A program made the translations under genes and the position numbers. From contig JAIVFJ010000116.1 in the NCBI GenBank assembly GCA_025765615.1, positions 62,001 to 126,000 of the forward strand: DNA of 64,000 nucleotides. Direction: 5' to 3'. Shown here piece after piece: positions 54,024-64,000 of this stretch (its first letter is position 1; each line of letters starts with the position of its first letter). The notes below the pieces were generated by a model that did not search any database, was not told the DNA's origin, and saw only the letters and a list, made by a program, of their open reading frames with translations. The stretch comes from Zopfochytrium polystomum. Lineage: Eukaryota; Chytridiomycota; Chytridiomycetes; Chytridiales; Chytridiaceae.

Positions 54024-54381
54024 AACATTCCTTCATGGAACCTTCTGGAACCTTCTGGAACATTCCAGAACATTCCTTCATGGAACCTTCTGGAACCTTC
54101 TGGAACCTTCTAGAACATTCCTTCATGGAACCTTGTGGAACCTTCTGGAACCTTCTTTGCTTTCCTGACTTGTCTTGTTGTCATTGGTATCATTGGTATC
54201 ATTGTATTACTAATTGCTCTTTCTGGAACATTCTTTGAGTCTTGACAAGGAACATTCTCAAAAGGTATAAAAGGGGGATGGGGAACCTGTCCCATCCCTC
54301 AAGTGAATTATTGTTTCCAATACAATCATCACTCCTCTCAGTTCCTTGTCTGCCTTGTCCTGTCCTGCCCTGTTCCTGACA
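53984..54381 (+). repeat. 3' LTR of the young gypsy element
   Basis: Identical to the 5' LTR except at position 9 (53992 A versus 50346 T). The heat-shock array occupies 54017-54156 and the TATA box 54266-54273, so it could drive transcription outward towards the FET-like gene. Confidence 0.97.
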
Positions 54382-54390
54382 CCTTGCCAG

Positions 54391-54804
54391 TGTTAGGTGG
54401 AACTGACTGGTTAGCAGCAAGAGACACGAGACGGACCCAAACCTATTGTGACTGCCAGTTATCGTTCTCACAATGCCCATGGGAGAGCAAGCCACTGCCA
54501 ATGCAGACCTGGGCGCTGGCTTGCGCTGATGACAAATACTCCGAGTATTAAGTGGAACAGAAACCCAGTGTCAACAGTTTTCCTCCTCCTCTGCTCAAGC
54601 AGATAATAAAGGAGAGGTTTTTGCCCTGTGCCAGTCACGCTTGCCCAGCAACTATTACAGCGTGCATATCATCATTATGTATCATTTATTCATAACGGAG
54701 TTTTTTTCTCTTTTTCTCCAAGTTGCGGAGAAGGACCACCCACAAACACACATCCCCACTTCATTCACTCCTTCCACTCACTCACTCAGAGTAGACTGTT
54801 TACA
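54391..54804 (+). mobile_element. Copia LTR family C, plus orientation
   Basis: TGTTAGGTGGAACTGACTGG ... AGTAGACTGTTTACA, 414 bp, the inverted partner of 49810-50222. Flanks GCCAG and CATCA do not match. It may be the 5' LTR of the copia fragment downstream. Confidence 0.85.
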
Positions 54805-55665
54805 CATCAGCGTGCCAGCTATCTGGCTGCATCAACCACAGATTGTAGCTCCGAAAAACACTCTCTACCACCAACAAACAGAATCAGCATAGCTCAAATT
54901 TAGAAACCATTTTGTTTGGGGGGCCCAAAATTTTCGACGCCCTCTCCCGGCCGACCCCGTCATTCAATCCGGGCTTGCTATAGTGCATTCAAAAGCCCTG
55001 AATCTCTTCTTTCCAACGAATTATCACAGAGCTCTCTACGTTGTCTCTACGGAATTTGATTAATCGCCAAAGTTAAAAAATGCCTCCTCAACTTTGAGTG
55101 ACATTGTCGCAACGGGGAGACGAGATCAGAGGACGCCCTTGCATACCCGTATTCTCCTGCTTCTGCTCTTTCCATTGATACCTAACGTGCCCCTCTACAA
55201 CGCCCACAGTAGGAGCTACAAGAGATTTTGATAAGGGGGTCCAAAAAGTCGAACTACCACTACCTCCACCATTTTTGTCCTTTCTTGTGTGACAAGTCAC
55301 CCCTGCTGGACACCAAATTGCTCTAAGTTCTCTCTATTCCGCTCTCCTACACTCTCCAAAGGAAAACACCACCAAAACTTTGATCCTCAGCCTGAAATTC
55401 GGCGCATGGTCACTATTCAACAGTGCCAACCTGCTATTCCGATTTCAGAATTTTCTGTCCATCAATCAGCTTGCAAAAAGCATTGTGTGCAATACACATC
55501 TTCTATTATGGACCATTTCTCCATCAACTACTGGTTTTCTCCTGCAACAGAGTCATCACTACGTGCAACCCAATACCATACTATAACCTGATACCTTTCC
55601 TGGCCTTGTCTGCAGCAACGCTAAGTTTCAATCTCTTAATTCTGATTTCTTAACTTCTCTCTCTG
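54805..55665. other. Unassigned region after LTR C
   Basis: No convincing frame. Short plus-strand frames at 55289-55653 may be decayed copia sequence. Nothing identifies a gene. Confidence 0.4.
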
Positions 55666-56870
55666 ATGATTTTACAGATTTTCCTGAAACTGACAACCCT
55701 CCCTCTTTCGAGCCTGTTGAGCCACCACTTGACTCTTACCGTCGATTATCCAACTCTCCTCCGCCAGGCTTCCAGGGGGGGACAGCCGCCATCATCTTCA
55801 ACAAACTCCTCAGATCAACCTCCAACTCTTCCCCAAGATATGGAAGACCATAATGACGATGACGACTATGGTTGGAACCCTGACACATTCGCTGTCGTCC
55901 TGGGCGAAGAGGAAGACGAACCTGAAGAGTGCCTAGCTCCAACAGCAGACCGCATAGCAGCATCCATCAACACTGAACTGGAGCCTGTCATTGAATCACC
56001 ACTTCCACCATCTGTCATTGTCAACATCAAAGATGCACCAAGTGGACTTTGCAAACCACTTGCAAATCGAACAATCACTCGCCATCTCTTGCGACTCTAC
56101 CTTGCATCAGCTAAACCAGAACCACGCTTTCCAAAGCGCTTCCCTCAAGAACCAATCCACCAATCACAACTCCCACCAGTGCCACGTTCCCACAAGGAAG
56201 CCCACGCATCAGACTATAACGAAGAATGGACTGCATCTGAGCTTGGGGAGCTTCACTCTCTCATGGATGAGCACAAGGTCTGGGAATGGGCAGTTCTTCC
56301 TCCTGGCAAACGCGCAATGTTCTGCAAATGGGTTTATGCCTATAAGCTCAACCCCTTTGGCTGGCTGAAGCGATGGAAAGCTCGCCTTGTTGCATGTGGA
56401 AACACCCAATGCGAAGGCATCAACTGCACAGACACCTTTTCTCCTGTCGTCCGGATCCAGGCCATCCAACTGCTCATTGCAATCAGCCTTGCTTTTGACG
56501 TCGAGTACCATAGCATGGATGTCAACACAGCCTACCTGTACACTTTTCTCAAAGAAGTCATCTACATGCATCCACCAAAAGGCCACAAGCAATTCACTCC
56601 AGATGGAAAGAAACTATTCTGCAAACTCCTCAAGAGCCTCTATGGACTCCATCATCTGGATGAAACTGGTTCCTGACCCTACGCAAGTTCATTGTTGAGA
56701 AACTCAGCTTCAATCAATCTCTTGCTGAGCCCTGCCTCTTCTTTCGAGTAGACTCTCAGCAACAAACGTTTGAAATCATCTTTGTCTTTGTCGATGACAT
56801 CAATGTCATGGCCAACACCCCAGCTCTTGTCGCAAAATTGAGGATGTTTTTTGTGCTGAGTACAGCGGAG
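55666..56870 (+). pseudogene. Copia linker and RT N-terminal half, truncated
   Basis: A frame of 336 codons contains an acidic linker (WNPDTFAVVLGEEEDEPEE), VIVNIKDAPSGLCKPLANRTI, then RT: WTASELGELHSLMDEHKVWEW, FCKWVYAYKLNPFGWLKRWKARLVACGNTQ, DTFSPVVRIQAIQLLIAI and HSMDVNTAYLYTFLKEVIYMHPP. After a frameshift at about 56676 it continues to FIFVFVDDINVMANTPALVAKLRMFF and ends at about 56870. The rest of RT and RNase H are gone. Host FET gene sequence begins almost at once. Confidence 0.85.
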
Positions 56871-57010
56871 TCTAGTTTTTTTTTTTTTCTCCAGATCATT
56901 TGTTCGTTTTGGCTCACTTTCTGGTTGGTCCTTCTCCTCCGTCACTCACAGTAATTTTCCGAAGCCGAAAATCACAGAACGACCAACACCTGGATCTGAG
57001 TTTTGCAAAA

Positions 57011-57046
<36 letters not shown>

Positions 57047-57072
57047 AAGGCGACGATCCTTTGCCAAGGGAA
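56871..57072 (+). promoter_or_regulatory. Promoter/leader of the FET-like gene with poly-A tract
   Basis: About 200 bp between the copia break and the ATG at 57073. It contains a T run (56876-56889) and an A run of about 35 bp (57010-57044) directly before the start region. No TATA box is seen. Confidence 0.5.
57010..57044 (+). repeat. Poly-A tract, about 35 bp
   Basis: A near-uninterrupted A run 29 bp before the FET-like start codon. Confidence 0.9.
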
Positions 57073-58927
57073 ATGGGCGATCATTACCGGCAGGGCGACA
57101 CAAACCGCGACGATGGCTACCACCGCGACGCTGGTGCCAAATCGGACGCTAGCTCCGCGAATCCAACTGCCACTTCGGACTCAGCTGCAGGATATGATGC
57201 TGCAGCCTACGCGGCTTACTACCAAGCGTACTACGCCAACGCAGACCCATCGTCGTACGGATCAAATCCGCAGTCGAGTGGAGCGAACGCATACGCCAAC
57301 TGTAAGAAACTAGTTGCTTCCCCCTGTGTACTGCGGCTGGGAGCTTTTCTCGTTCCTCGACTCCCTGGACGCGTTTCCGGCCCGATCGGGTCTCTTGGTT
57401 ACTTCGCACTTAGAGTATCGAGATTTTCCCCGCTGTGACCCCAATCTCCGATTGAGCCCCTGGGCACGTGGGCCACAGATTACCAAAGGAGTGACCTATT
57501 CTTCCTCTCACCCCCTGTCTGAGTGCTTCCGACTGGTGGGTATTCCCAACCACCCTGACCTCCTCAACAACATCTGTAGCAGTTCGATGCTTTGACCCTG
57601 TGCTTATTTGCTTGAACGCCATATTAGATGATTCAAACTACAGATCTTACGAAAGTTACGACAAAAGCGGCAACTCAGATTCCTACGGCAATTCTTACGG
57701 CGATTCGAAGCAAGATTTCGGAGACGGGCGCGGAGATAGCTACCGCCGCTACGATCGCGGAGGGGATGGTGCGGATCGTCGCGACTCTGGTCGGGACTCT
57801 GGCCGCGACACTGGCCGTGGATACAGTAGCGGACGGGGCGGTGGATACTCAGACGCAGGAGCCAGCAGCGGAGCGGGAAGCGGTGACCCGACAAAAAGCG
57901 AGGACACTGTCTACATTTCTGGACTACCGACGTCTGTGACGGAAGAGGAACTTATTGACCATTTCAAGACCATTGGCATCATCAAAACGGATAAAAAACA
58001 GCGGCCCCCCGGTCCGAAAGTCTGGATTTACCGAGACAAACAGTCGAGACTGCCAAAGGGAGATGCGACGGTCACCTACGAAGATCCCGCCGCCGCTCTG
58101 GCTGCTACGAAGATATTTAATGGTTAATTGTTATGGTTTCCGAATTGATTGCTTATCACCAGACGCAGGCAAAAACTTCCCAGGTGGTGGGACAATTACT
58201 GTCGTTTTTGCAGACTCTCCAGCGACTAAATTTGCAGCCCGAGGTGGCTTCGAAGGGAGGGGCGGCCGTGGCGGCGGTCGCGGAGGCCGGGGAGGTGGCG
58301 GCGGAGGGAGGGGCGGCCCTGCGGCGTCAGAAGGAGACTGGCCGTGCCCATCGTAGGTATCGTTGCAGGTTTATGCAAGGCTAACGCAGATACAATTAGC
58401 TGCCAAAACAACAATTTTGCCCGTCGAACCGAATGCAATCGCTGTGGAACCCCTCGCCCTGACTCCGTGGGTGGAGGTGGAGGTGGTGGAGGCGGTGGCT
58501 ATGGTGGTCAAGATACCTACCGAGGTGGCGGCCGCGGAGGTGGAGGTGGAGGCGGTGGTGGCAATACTCGCGCGGGCGACTGGCCTTGTCCGTCGTAAGT
58601 TCTGGTTCTCCTCCAGATATTTTCGCCTTCATCTCACTGCCATTTGCAAAACACAGTTGCGGAAATAATAACTTCAGTCATCGGGCCAGCTGCAACAGGT
58701 GCCAGACTCCAAAGCCGTCTGACGGCGGTGGCGGTGGCGGTGGCGGTAGTGGTGCTGGCGGTCAAGGTCAAGGTCAAGGTTATGGCCGGGATGGCGGCTA
58801 TGGAGGCGGAGGGGGTAGTGGAGGCGGATCGTATGGTGGGCGGTCTTTCGGCTCTGGCGGTGACGGTGGCGCGAGCCGTCGTCGCGACGACGGAGGCGCG
58901 GAGGAGCGGCGATACAAGCCTTACTGA
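57073..58927 (+). CDS. FET-like RNA-binding protein (RRM, two RanBP2 fingers, RGG)
   Basis: Five exons: 57073-57301, 57628-58122, 58169-58352, 58400-58594, 58657-58927. The N-terminus is Tyr/Ser/Gly/Ala-rich (AAYAAYYQAYYANADPSSYG), like the low-complexity region of FUS/EWS/TAF15. An Arg-Gly-Asp segment is followed by one RRM (TVYISGLPTSVTEEELIDHFKTIG... KVWIYRDKQSRLPKGDATVTYEDPAAALAATKIFNG...GGTITVVFAD). Then come an RGG box, a RanBP2 finger (DWPCPSCQNNNFARRTECNRCGTPRP), a Gly-rich spacer, a second finger (DWPCPSCGNNNFSHRASCNRCQTPKP) and a Gly-rich tail ending RRYKPY. Both finger introns cut the same Ser codon. Likely a nuclear splicing/transcription factor prone to phase separation; the exact orthologue is not assigned. 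Confidence 0.9.
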
Positions 58928-59613
58928 AATGTGCTTTTTGCGGGGGGTGGTCCTTCTCGGCCAGCTCCGGTCCTTTTTTTTTCCTTTTGCGCAAATACTT
59001 TTTTTGGCCCCGCCTCCCACATTCCCAAAAAGCACGACGATCCTGCGACGCTCACTGACTCGCCGCGGACATCCGGCTGTTAACGTCCAAACGCCTCGAA
59101 CTTCGTGCAACGACGGGCACCGTACTTGCGAACCGATACGGCTCACCTTTCCCGACGACGGACGTCACTGTTCCTCTCGGATTGATAAAATATAACGCCC
59201 ATCGTGCCAATTTTGGCCCAGAACCGAAGTGGAACGCAAGGTGTGAGACCCAAGCCCCTCAGCGATAGCCGCACACACCCCTGCCATTTTCCGTATTCCA
59301 TCGTCTTTCTACATTTTGCCCGACCCGCCTTGCTTGATCCACTCGACACTGTTCGGAGGACTCTGGAACCGAGTCTGAACTCCGCCGATTTATATCGCCC
59401 ACAGTACAAAAACTCTTGCTTCACTCTCTTTCCCGCCTGCTTCTACCCCTTATCCCTCTCTCACTACTTGCCCGCCCTTCTTCTCTGTCGTCCTGGATCT
59501 CATGGAGTGCTTCATGCACCATGTTGGAAAACGGGGTGTTTGTGTCGTGCGTTTTGGTGGACAATCGGGTCTGAACGTCTTTCCTGACAAGTCTGTGAGA
59601 GTTAGTCGACGAG
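58928..59613. other. Intergenic between two plus-strand genes
   Basis: 3' region of the FET-like gene and promoter of the next gene. A T run lies at 58973-58985. No separate gene is supported. Confidence 0.5.
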
Positions 59614-61506
59614 GATGAAGCGACAGGCACAGCATGACGCTCCGGACGACGATTCTGCGATTTCGGCCTCCGGCTCCGGTGAAATCGAACCGGGAGCATT
59701 TAATGGAGAATTCGGAGGTGAGACCTTTGGTGCGACTTACTGAAGAGTGACGAATAACTGACTTTGGTTCGTGAAGATGCTGAGCCTGGTAAACTTCACG
59801 TTGATTTTCGGCTATCTTAGCCAGTAACTCTGACGCTGCGAACAGGGTCGGTTGACGATTACAAGAGCCGAATCCTGAATGAGACGAAAAATGTTAGCTC
59901 GTTCGTGGTGATTGGCCAGACGCTACACAAATTGTATTACGGTTGTAACAAAAGTTTGCGCATACCAACCCCCTAACTTCATTCAGAGGACAAACTGATG
60001 AAGACTCAGAGAGAGTTTCTGGAATGGACGAAAGCTAACTTAGGATTTTCAAAGTCAACAACGTATGAGTACATCATATCATATCGAGTCTATTCGGAGA
60101 TAGCCAGCAAGATATCGAAGGAGTTCAGGCCACCCATGTACCAGTCGCACTGCCAGCTTCTTTCTAAAGTTCCACACAACAAATTAGTGGAAACTTGGAT
60201 GGACGTCTGTCGCCAGGCTGCAAACGGGGTGATCACGACCGCATTTTTGGAGGGGTACCTAGATCGGCACAATCTTCGAGCAAAGACGGGTCGCCTCCAG
60301 TCCTCCCATCCGGACCCAATGCCAAGCTTACAACATACCCGTTCAGACATAACCTTACCATCCCAACCAGATGGCGAGGAGGTTTGCAACGAGGAAGATG
60401 AAGGACTGATGGAACCTGTGGAAGATGCTGCTACTCCTGTCGAGTCCTCACTTGGCGGGGCGGTCTCTTCAGGAAATGGGCAGTCAGCGTGTGCTTTATC
60501 AGCATCCAATTCCGATCAAGTAATATGGTCACTTCCGATCAATGAAAATGCCATATTTGAAGTTAGCAAGAAGGTTGTGCTGGGCGGTGACTTTGACCTG
60601 GTTCTCCACACCGTTCAGAGCTTCCAGTCACATGAGCATGTGAAGTGGGGTGGCCGCATCTGGATGAATTTGACCCCTGTGCGCGCAATGACTACTTCAC
60701 TGGTCTACTCCACCCCTTCAAGCCGCCTCGGCCAATCAAACTACAGCAACGGTTTGGAGCATCTTCTTCGTGTAATATTCACGAAGTTCGCAAGTGGCGA
60801 GTTTACAGAGGGTCTGTTTCTTCTTCGTGCTGAGTTTGGAGCGGATTGGTTCACTCCAATTCTTCAACACCCTCACTGCGTCCTACGGCATACACAACCA
60901 CCTGTGGCATCAGGCGAGACTTCTTCACAGTCGGGAGCAGGACCGATATCTTTAGCTCGAAGAAATTCGTCAGTGTCAACTGGGGGTGGAGGCCTGGCGG
61001 GGGCCGCTTCAAACGCGTCGAGGAGTACGACCAAGCGGCTCAAGCGCTCAGGAGGCTCCCCCGCGGCGCCGTCACCACCAGCAGGAAATTCTAGTCCTCC
61101 ACCGTTTGAGTCCTATGTTATGTTTTACTTGGGCCCACGGATCAAGGAATTTTGCCACGTCTTCAGATCTGTCGGTCTTGTCCCCGGGATCAACAGCTGG
61201 TTTGTACCCCTTCTTTCTGTTGCCACCAACTAATCATTCCTCTTCAGGTCCGCAATAACAATTGGACATCCTTCATCGTCAGCACCGCCAGTGAGGAAGC
61301 AAGACTCAATGCAACAGACTTCAACCACACGGGCAGCTGATCGGATCCCGACAAGACCGACACCATCTGCCCCAAGTGCAGACAATTGCGATGAGGACGA
61401 CAGGGGAATGGCAGGTGCTGGTATGGTTCGGTCAGCATCTAATTCAAGCAGCATAGATATGGCTAGAATCGATGGGCACGAAGGGGCTGACCCCGACGCA
61501 TATTAA
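59614..61506 (+). CDS. Conserved-looking hypothetical protein, multi-exon
   Basis: ATG at 59614 (MKRQAQHDAPDDDSAIS). A GTGAGA donor at about 59719 leads to a short exon (GSVDDYKSRILNETKNVSSFVVIGQTLHKLYY), and an exon from 59988 continues without stops to 61200. A 48-bp intron (GTTTGT...CTAAT...TTCAG) joins a last exon ending DPDAY at 61506. The N-terminal ~130 residues look helical and globular (REFLEWTKANLGFSKSTTYEYIISYRVYSEIASKIS... VETWMDVCRQAANGVITTAFLEGYLDRHNL). A second globular part is EHVKWGGRIWMNLTPV...GLEHLLRVIFTKFASGEFTEGLFLLRAEFGADWFTPILQHPHCVLRH and FYLGPRIKEFCHVFRSVGLVPGINSW. The linkers are Ser/Gly-rich. I do not recognise a named domain and assign no function. Confidence 0.75.
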
Positions 61507-61708
61507 TATTTGTACACTGTGCATTTGGCGGATGGTTTACAATGGTCGGGCCTGCTGGGAAACTGCTTGATTGAGGGTTTTCGCAGACGCGTACGCTTCA
61601 TCGGCACGGTTCACATTCAAAACGGCATTTACTTGATTGAGGGCTATGTTCAGCACGCAAGAGAGAAAAAGTAAAAATTTGTAACAGATATAGTAGTAGT
61701 GACCTGAA

Positions 61709-64000
61709 ATGTCTCTTCGTGACCGTTCAATTTTCACCCCCGAGGAACTAGTGGAGCAGAAATTCCTCGAGTTAGCAATCTCCCGTGCCGAACACACTCA
61801 CGCAGTTCGCCTACAGCTACGTGCTGGTGGCGGTGGCGGTGGCGGAGGAATCAGTGCCAGTTTCAGCGATGGAGACAGCAAGCCAATCGCGCAGAAGCAG
61901 CTCTTCGCAGCTGGGCTGCCTGGGGGACTGAAAAGGCGGGGCCGCGCAGGCAATGTTGGATATGACCAACTAGTGCTTCGTCCTCTTTCCAAAATCGAGG
62001 TCTGTGAGGCCGTACGGGTGACGGCGCTCTTAATCAACTGAGCGTTTATTGACTGGCAGGTCGGCGATCGTCGATCGTCGGCGAACCAAGACATGCTAGA
62101 ATCCATCTCTCGTAAGAGGATCCTCGACTAAAACCGTAATTTTGATGCTTGTTCAAGACGTTGTGAAGAAGTCCGTGCCAAGCATAACATCCGTGCTCAA
62201 GTCTATCGTCGGTGACATTGAATCTGTTGCTTGGCTCAACCCAGAGGAGAGGGAACAACTAGTATTGTCATCGCTGCCTGCCTCATCCGGCGATATTACT
62301 CACAAGGACATAGGTTAACACATTTATCTCGGACCTTGCGTATCGGTGAGAAGTAAGAGTGATAAAATCCCATGTTCTGAGGTAGACGGCTCATCGCTCA
62401 GATACAACCGCCTTCAAGACTTGATCATCACGCACTTGACACCCGACCAAAATCGTACTTTCATAATTAAGCTCTTCGAGAGAATTGGTGTTATTAAAAA
62501 CATCATCTTGGAAAAGTGCAGGCAGAAAAAAGCCAGTCAGTGCTTAACGCCCAGATACCATTTGAACTGTACGACCCTAAAGGCACCCTTCATCAACTTA
62601 GGTATGGATAAGGTGGGCGTTTTCGCAGAAGACGCAAACAGTGCTCGCGTCATTTCTTTCTTTCGAACGGAGCTGCACAAAAGGTAACTACTCCTCATCT
62701 AATGCCCTCAAATTTTGAGCGTGCGCAGGATAAATAGCACGGATCTCACGAAAAATGTTATGCGAGAAGTAGAGGGTGGTGCGGCTACAAAGGGAATGAC
62801 GGGATTCACTGAGCAAGACATTTTCCAGTTGGAACTGCAGGAGGTGAGAGCCAGTCACCCCAACCAACCCTTACACAATTTTTGAAACTGAATGAAACAT
62901 CCCCAGTTCAAAGATGCGCTTGACAGTGTTACCCACCCCGTGCCCAAAGTCGAAATGCCTGATCTCCCCCGCAGCTACCATCAGTCTTCTATGCGAAACA
63001 AACTTCTGTCCGACGCAGCCGGTGGTGGCGGCGCACCGGAAACTTCGCCGCACCGGTTCGCCAACACGACAGGGCCGCTGCCGATTCACTCGCACCTCCA
63101 AGCAAAGTCCAGACTCTCGCCGTGGCGGCGGACGTCCCGACCGTCAACGGAGAGCGCCATACCAGACTACCGGGCAGCTTATAGAGACATGTTGACGATT
63201 TTGGCGAAGAACCAAGAGAAAGAGGTCGATGAGGACGGTGTCAGTGTGCAGCAAACAGAGATTGCGGGCGACGAGAACCCGACTTCGAAGGGAGACGAAG
63301 AGGAGGAGAGGAGACGTCGAGGAGATGTCTTGGATAGGCGCGACGATCCGATATTGGCCGCCCATTCTGTGTCGACTCTCTTCACTCGGAGAACTGGAAA
63401 CCCCGCTCCGGTAAGGTTTGATTCGAAAGTTCTCCAGGATCTGACAGGCCGAACGCGATGCTTGATAAGATAAACACGAAGCCGAGGACACGCTATCTCT
63501 TTCCTCAAAAGAAAATTATTCCGTACCTTTCCAATTTCGACTACAGCTTCTTCGACAAAGCGGTATTTTTGAAGCGATTTCCAACGGTCCTTTCAATCGA
63601 TTTTACACTTTGTTTAGGCAACACCAAGTCCAGATGGAGAAATTGAAAACCAAAGAATACTTCCAGATAATGTGCGTTTGCGCAAGATTGCTGGATGAAA
63701 GGAACTTAACTGATGTCGCGTTTGCAGTCTGTCATTCGAACGATGGGTTCCAAGATTTCCCAACGCATTCCCAAAGGATTCATCAGTCTATCAGCGGAGC
63801 CAGCGTCTGCTGTAAGTGAATTTGGAAGTGAAGTCGACTCGAAAGTGCTGGACACCTTAGGTTTGGATTGGAGCCTGGCGTGTCTATGACTGATGACACA
63901 ACCAACGAAAAGATGAGCGGCTATCCAGACATAAGGAGGTGGAAGAATTGTATGACGAAATCATGAAGACTATTGTTGGAAATCACTTGGACACGGATGA
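61709..64000 (+). CDS. Unrecognised multi-exon gene, runs off the window
   Basis: ATG at 61709 (MSLRDRSIFTPEELVEQKFLELAISRAEHTHAVRLQL, then a Gly run). Plausible short introns join several segments: VKKSVPSMTSVLKSIVGDIESVAWLNPEEREQLVLSSLP, RYNRLQDLIITHLTPDQNRTFIIKLFERIGVIKNIILEK, AQIPFELYDPKGTLHQL, EDANSARVISFFRTELHKR, INSTDLTKNVMREVEGGAATKGMTGFTEQDIFQLELQE and FKDALDSVTHPVPKVEMPDLPRSY. A long exon follows (62900-63473) with an acidic/Arg-rich stretch, then further exons to the window end. Splice sites fit GT-AG, and one intron near 62605 would be only about 27 bp. No known domain was identified. The protein looks mostly helical. Confidence 0.65.

Larger units (their letters stand above)
50338..54381 (+). 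mobile_element. Young RT-less Ty3/gypsy chromovirus (4,044 bp)
   Basis: Two 398-bp LTRs (50338-50735, 53984-54381) differ only at LTR position 9 (T versus A). The target duplication CCTTG is perfect (50333-50337, 54382-54386). The internal region has a primer-binding site, gag, an overlapping protease-integrase-chromodomain frame and a polypurine tract (AAAAGGGGAGA before 53984). Reverse transcriptase and RNase H are absent. LTR identity and intact frames indicate recent insertion, so RT was presumably supplied in trans. It sits between two inverted copia C LTRs. Confidence 0.95.

Noticed and set aside
54035..54238. ORFs such as 54035-54238 and 50389-50592 with MEPSGTFWN repeats
   Set aside because: They are translations of the LTR heat-shock array (GGAACCTTCT units); the repeat protein is a by-product of DNA pentamers.

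Overview
The window is eukaryotic nuclear DNA. Host genes are split by short GT-AG introns (about 45-100 bp), some with a visible CTAAC/CTAAT branch site. The best taxonomic clue is a Snt2-type chromatin protein (BAH, PHD, ELM2-like, SANT, GATA-like finger, PHD, extended PHD), an architecture I know from fungi. Together with chromodomain Ty3/gypsy and Ty1/copia elements this suggests a fungus, probably an early-diverging (zoosporic-like) one. That is inference; no rRNA or mitochondrial marker is present.

Layout. 1-4,100: copia remnant, dispersed repeats and minisatellites. 4,298-7,510: convergent gene pair, a low-complexity protein with a DnaJ-like Cys motif and a NOA1/YqeH-type permuted GTPase. 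8,594-18,551: nested, broken transposons (gypsy copy, copia copies, solo LTRs, a LINE with an APE-type endonuclease). 18,552-21,230: no supported gene. 21,235-30,958: host block with Snt2-like protein (-), sugar-phosphate/nucleotide-sugar transporter (-) and DNA topoisomerase I (+); the last two start 66 bp apart. 31,854-45,084: second transposon block with solo LTRs, two copia remnants and a large spliced, P-element-like transposase relic interrupted by about 2 kb. 45,630-48,506: compact host genes (four-pass membrane protein, RNase H1, mitochondrial ribosomal protein uS11). 49,700-56,870: inverted copia LTRs around a very young gypsy element, then a copia RT fragment. 57,073-64,000: FET-like RNA-binding protein (RRM, two RanBP2 fingers, RGG) and two unrecognised multi-exon genes, the last running off the window.

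The most striking object is the gypsy element at 50,338-54,381. Its two 398-bp LTRs differ at one base and it has a perfect 5-bp target duplication, so it inserted recently. Each LTR carries 24 perfect nGAAn/nTTCn pentamers on one 5-bp grid, including two uninterrupted runs of eight: a canonical heat-shock-element array upstream of CCAAT-like motifs and a TATA box. Three older LTR copies in this window carry only 7-8 such pentamers and are 90-100 bp shorter. Two nucleotides after the 5' LTR lies an 11-nt segment exactly complementary to the LTR segment 35 bp after the TATA box, the layout of Tf1/sushi-type self-primed reverse transcription. Yet the element encodes Gag, protease, integrase and chromodomain with no reverse transcriptase or RNase H, so it was presumably mobilised in trans. 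A young, heat-shock-promoter, self-priming, RT-less chromovirus is my main candidate for an undescribed system.

The supplied translations sometimes begin at TTG or GTG. Starts given here as ATG were checked in the DNA; the others are flagged.
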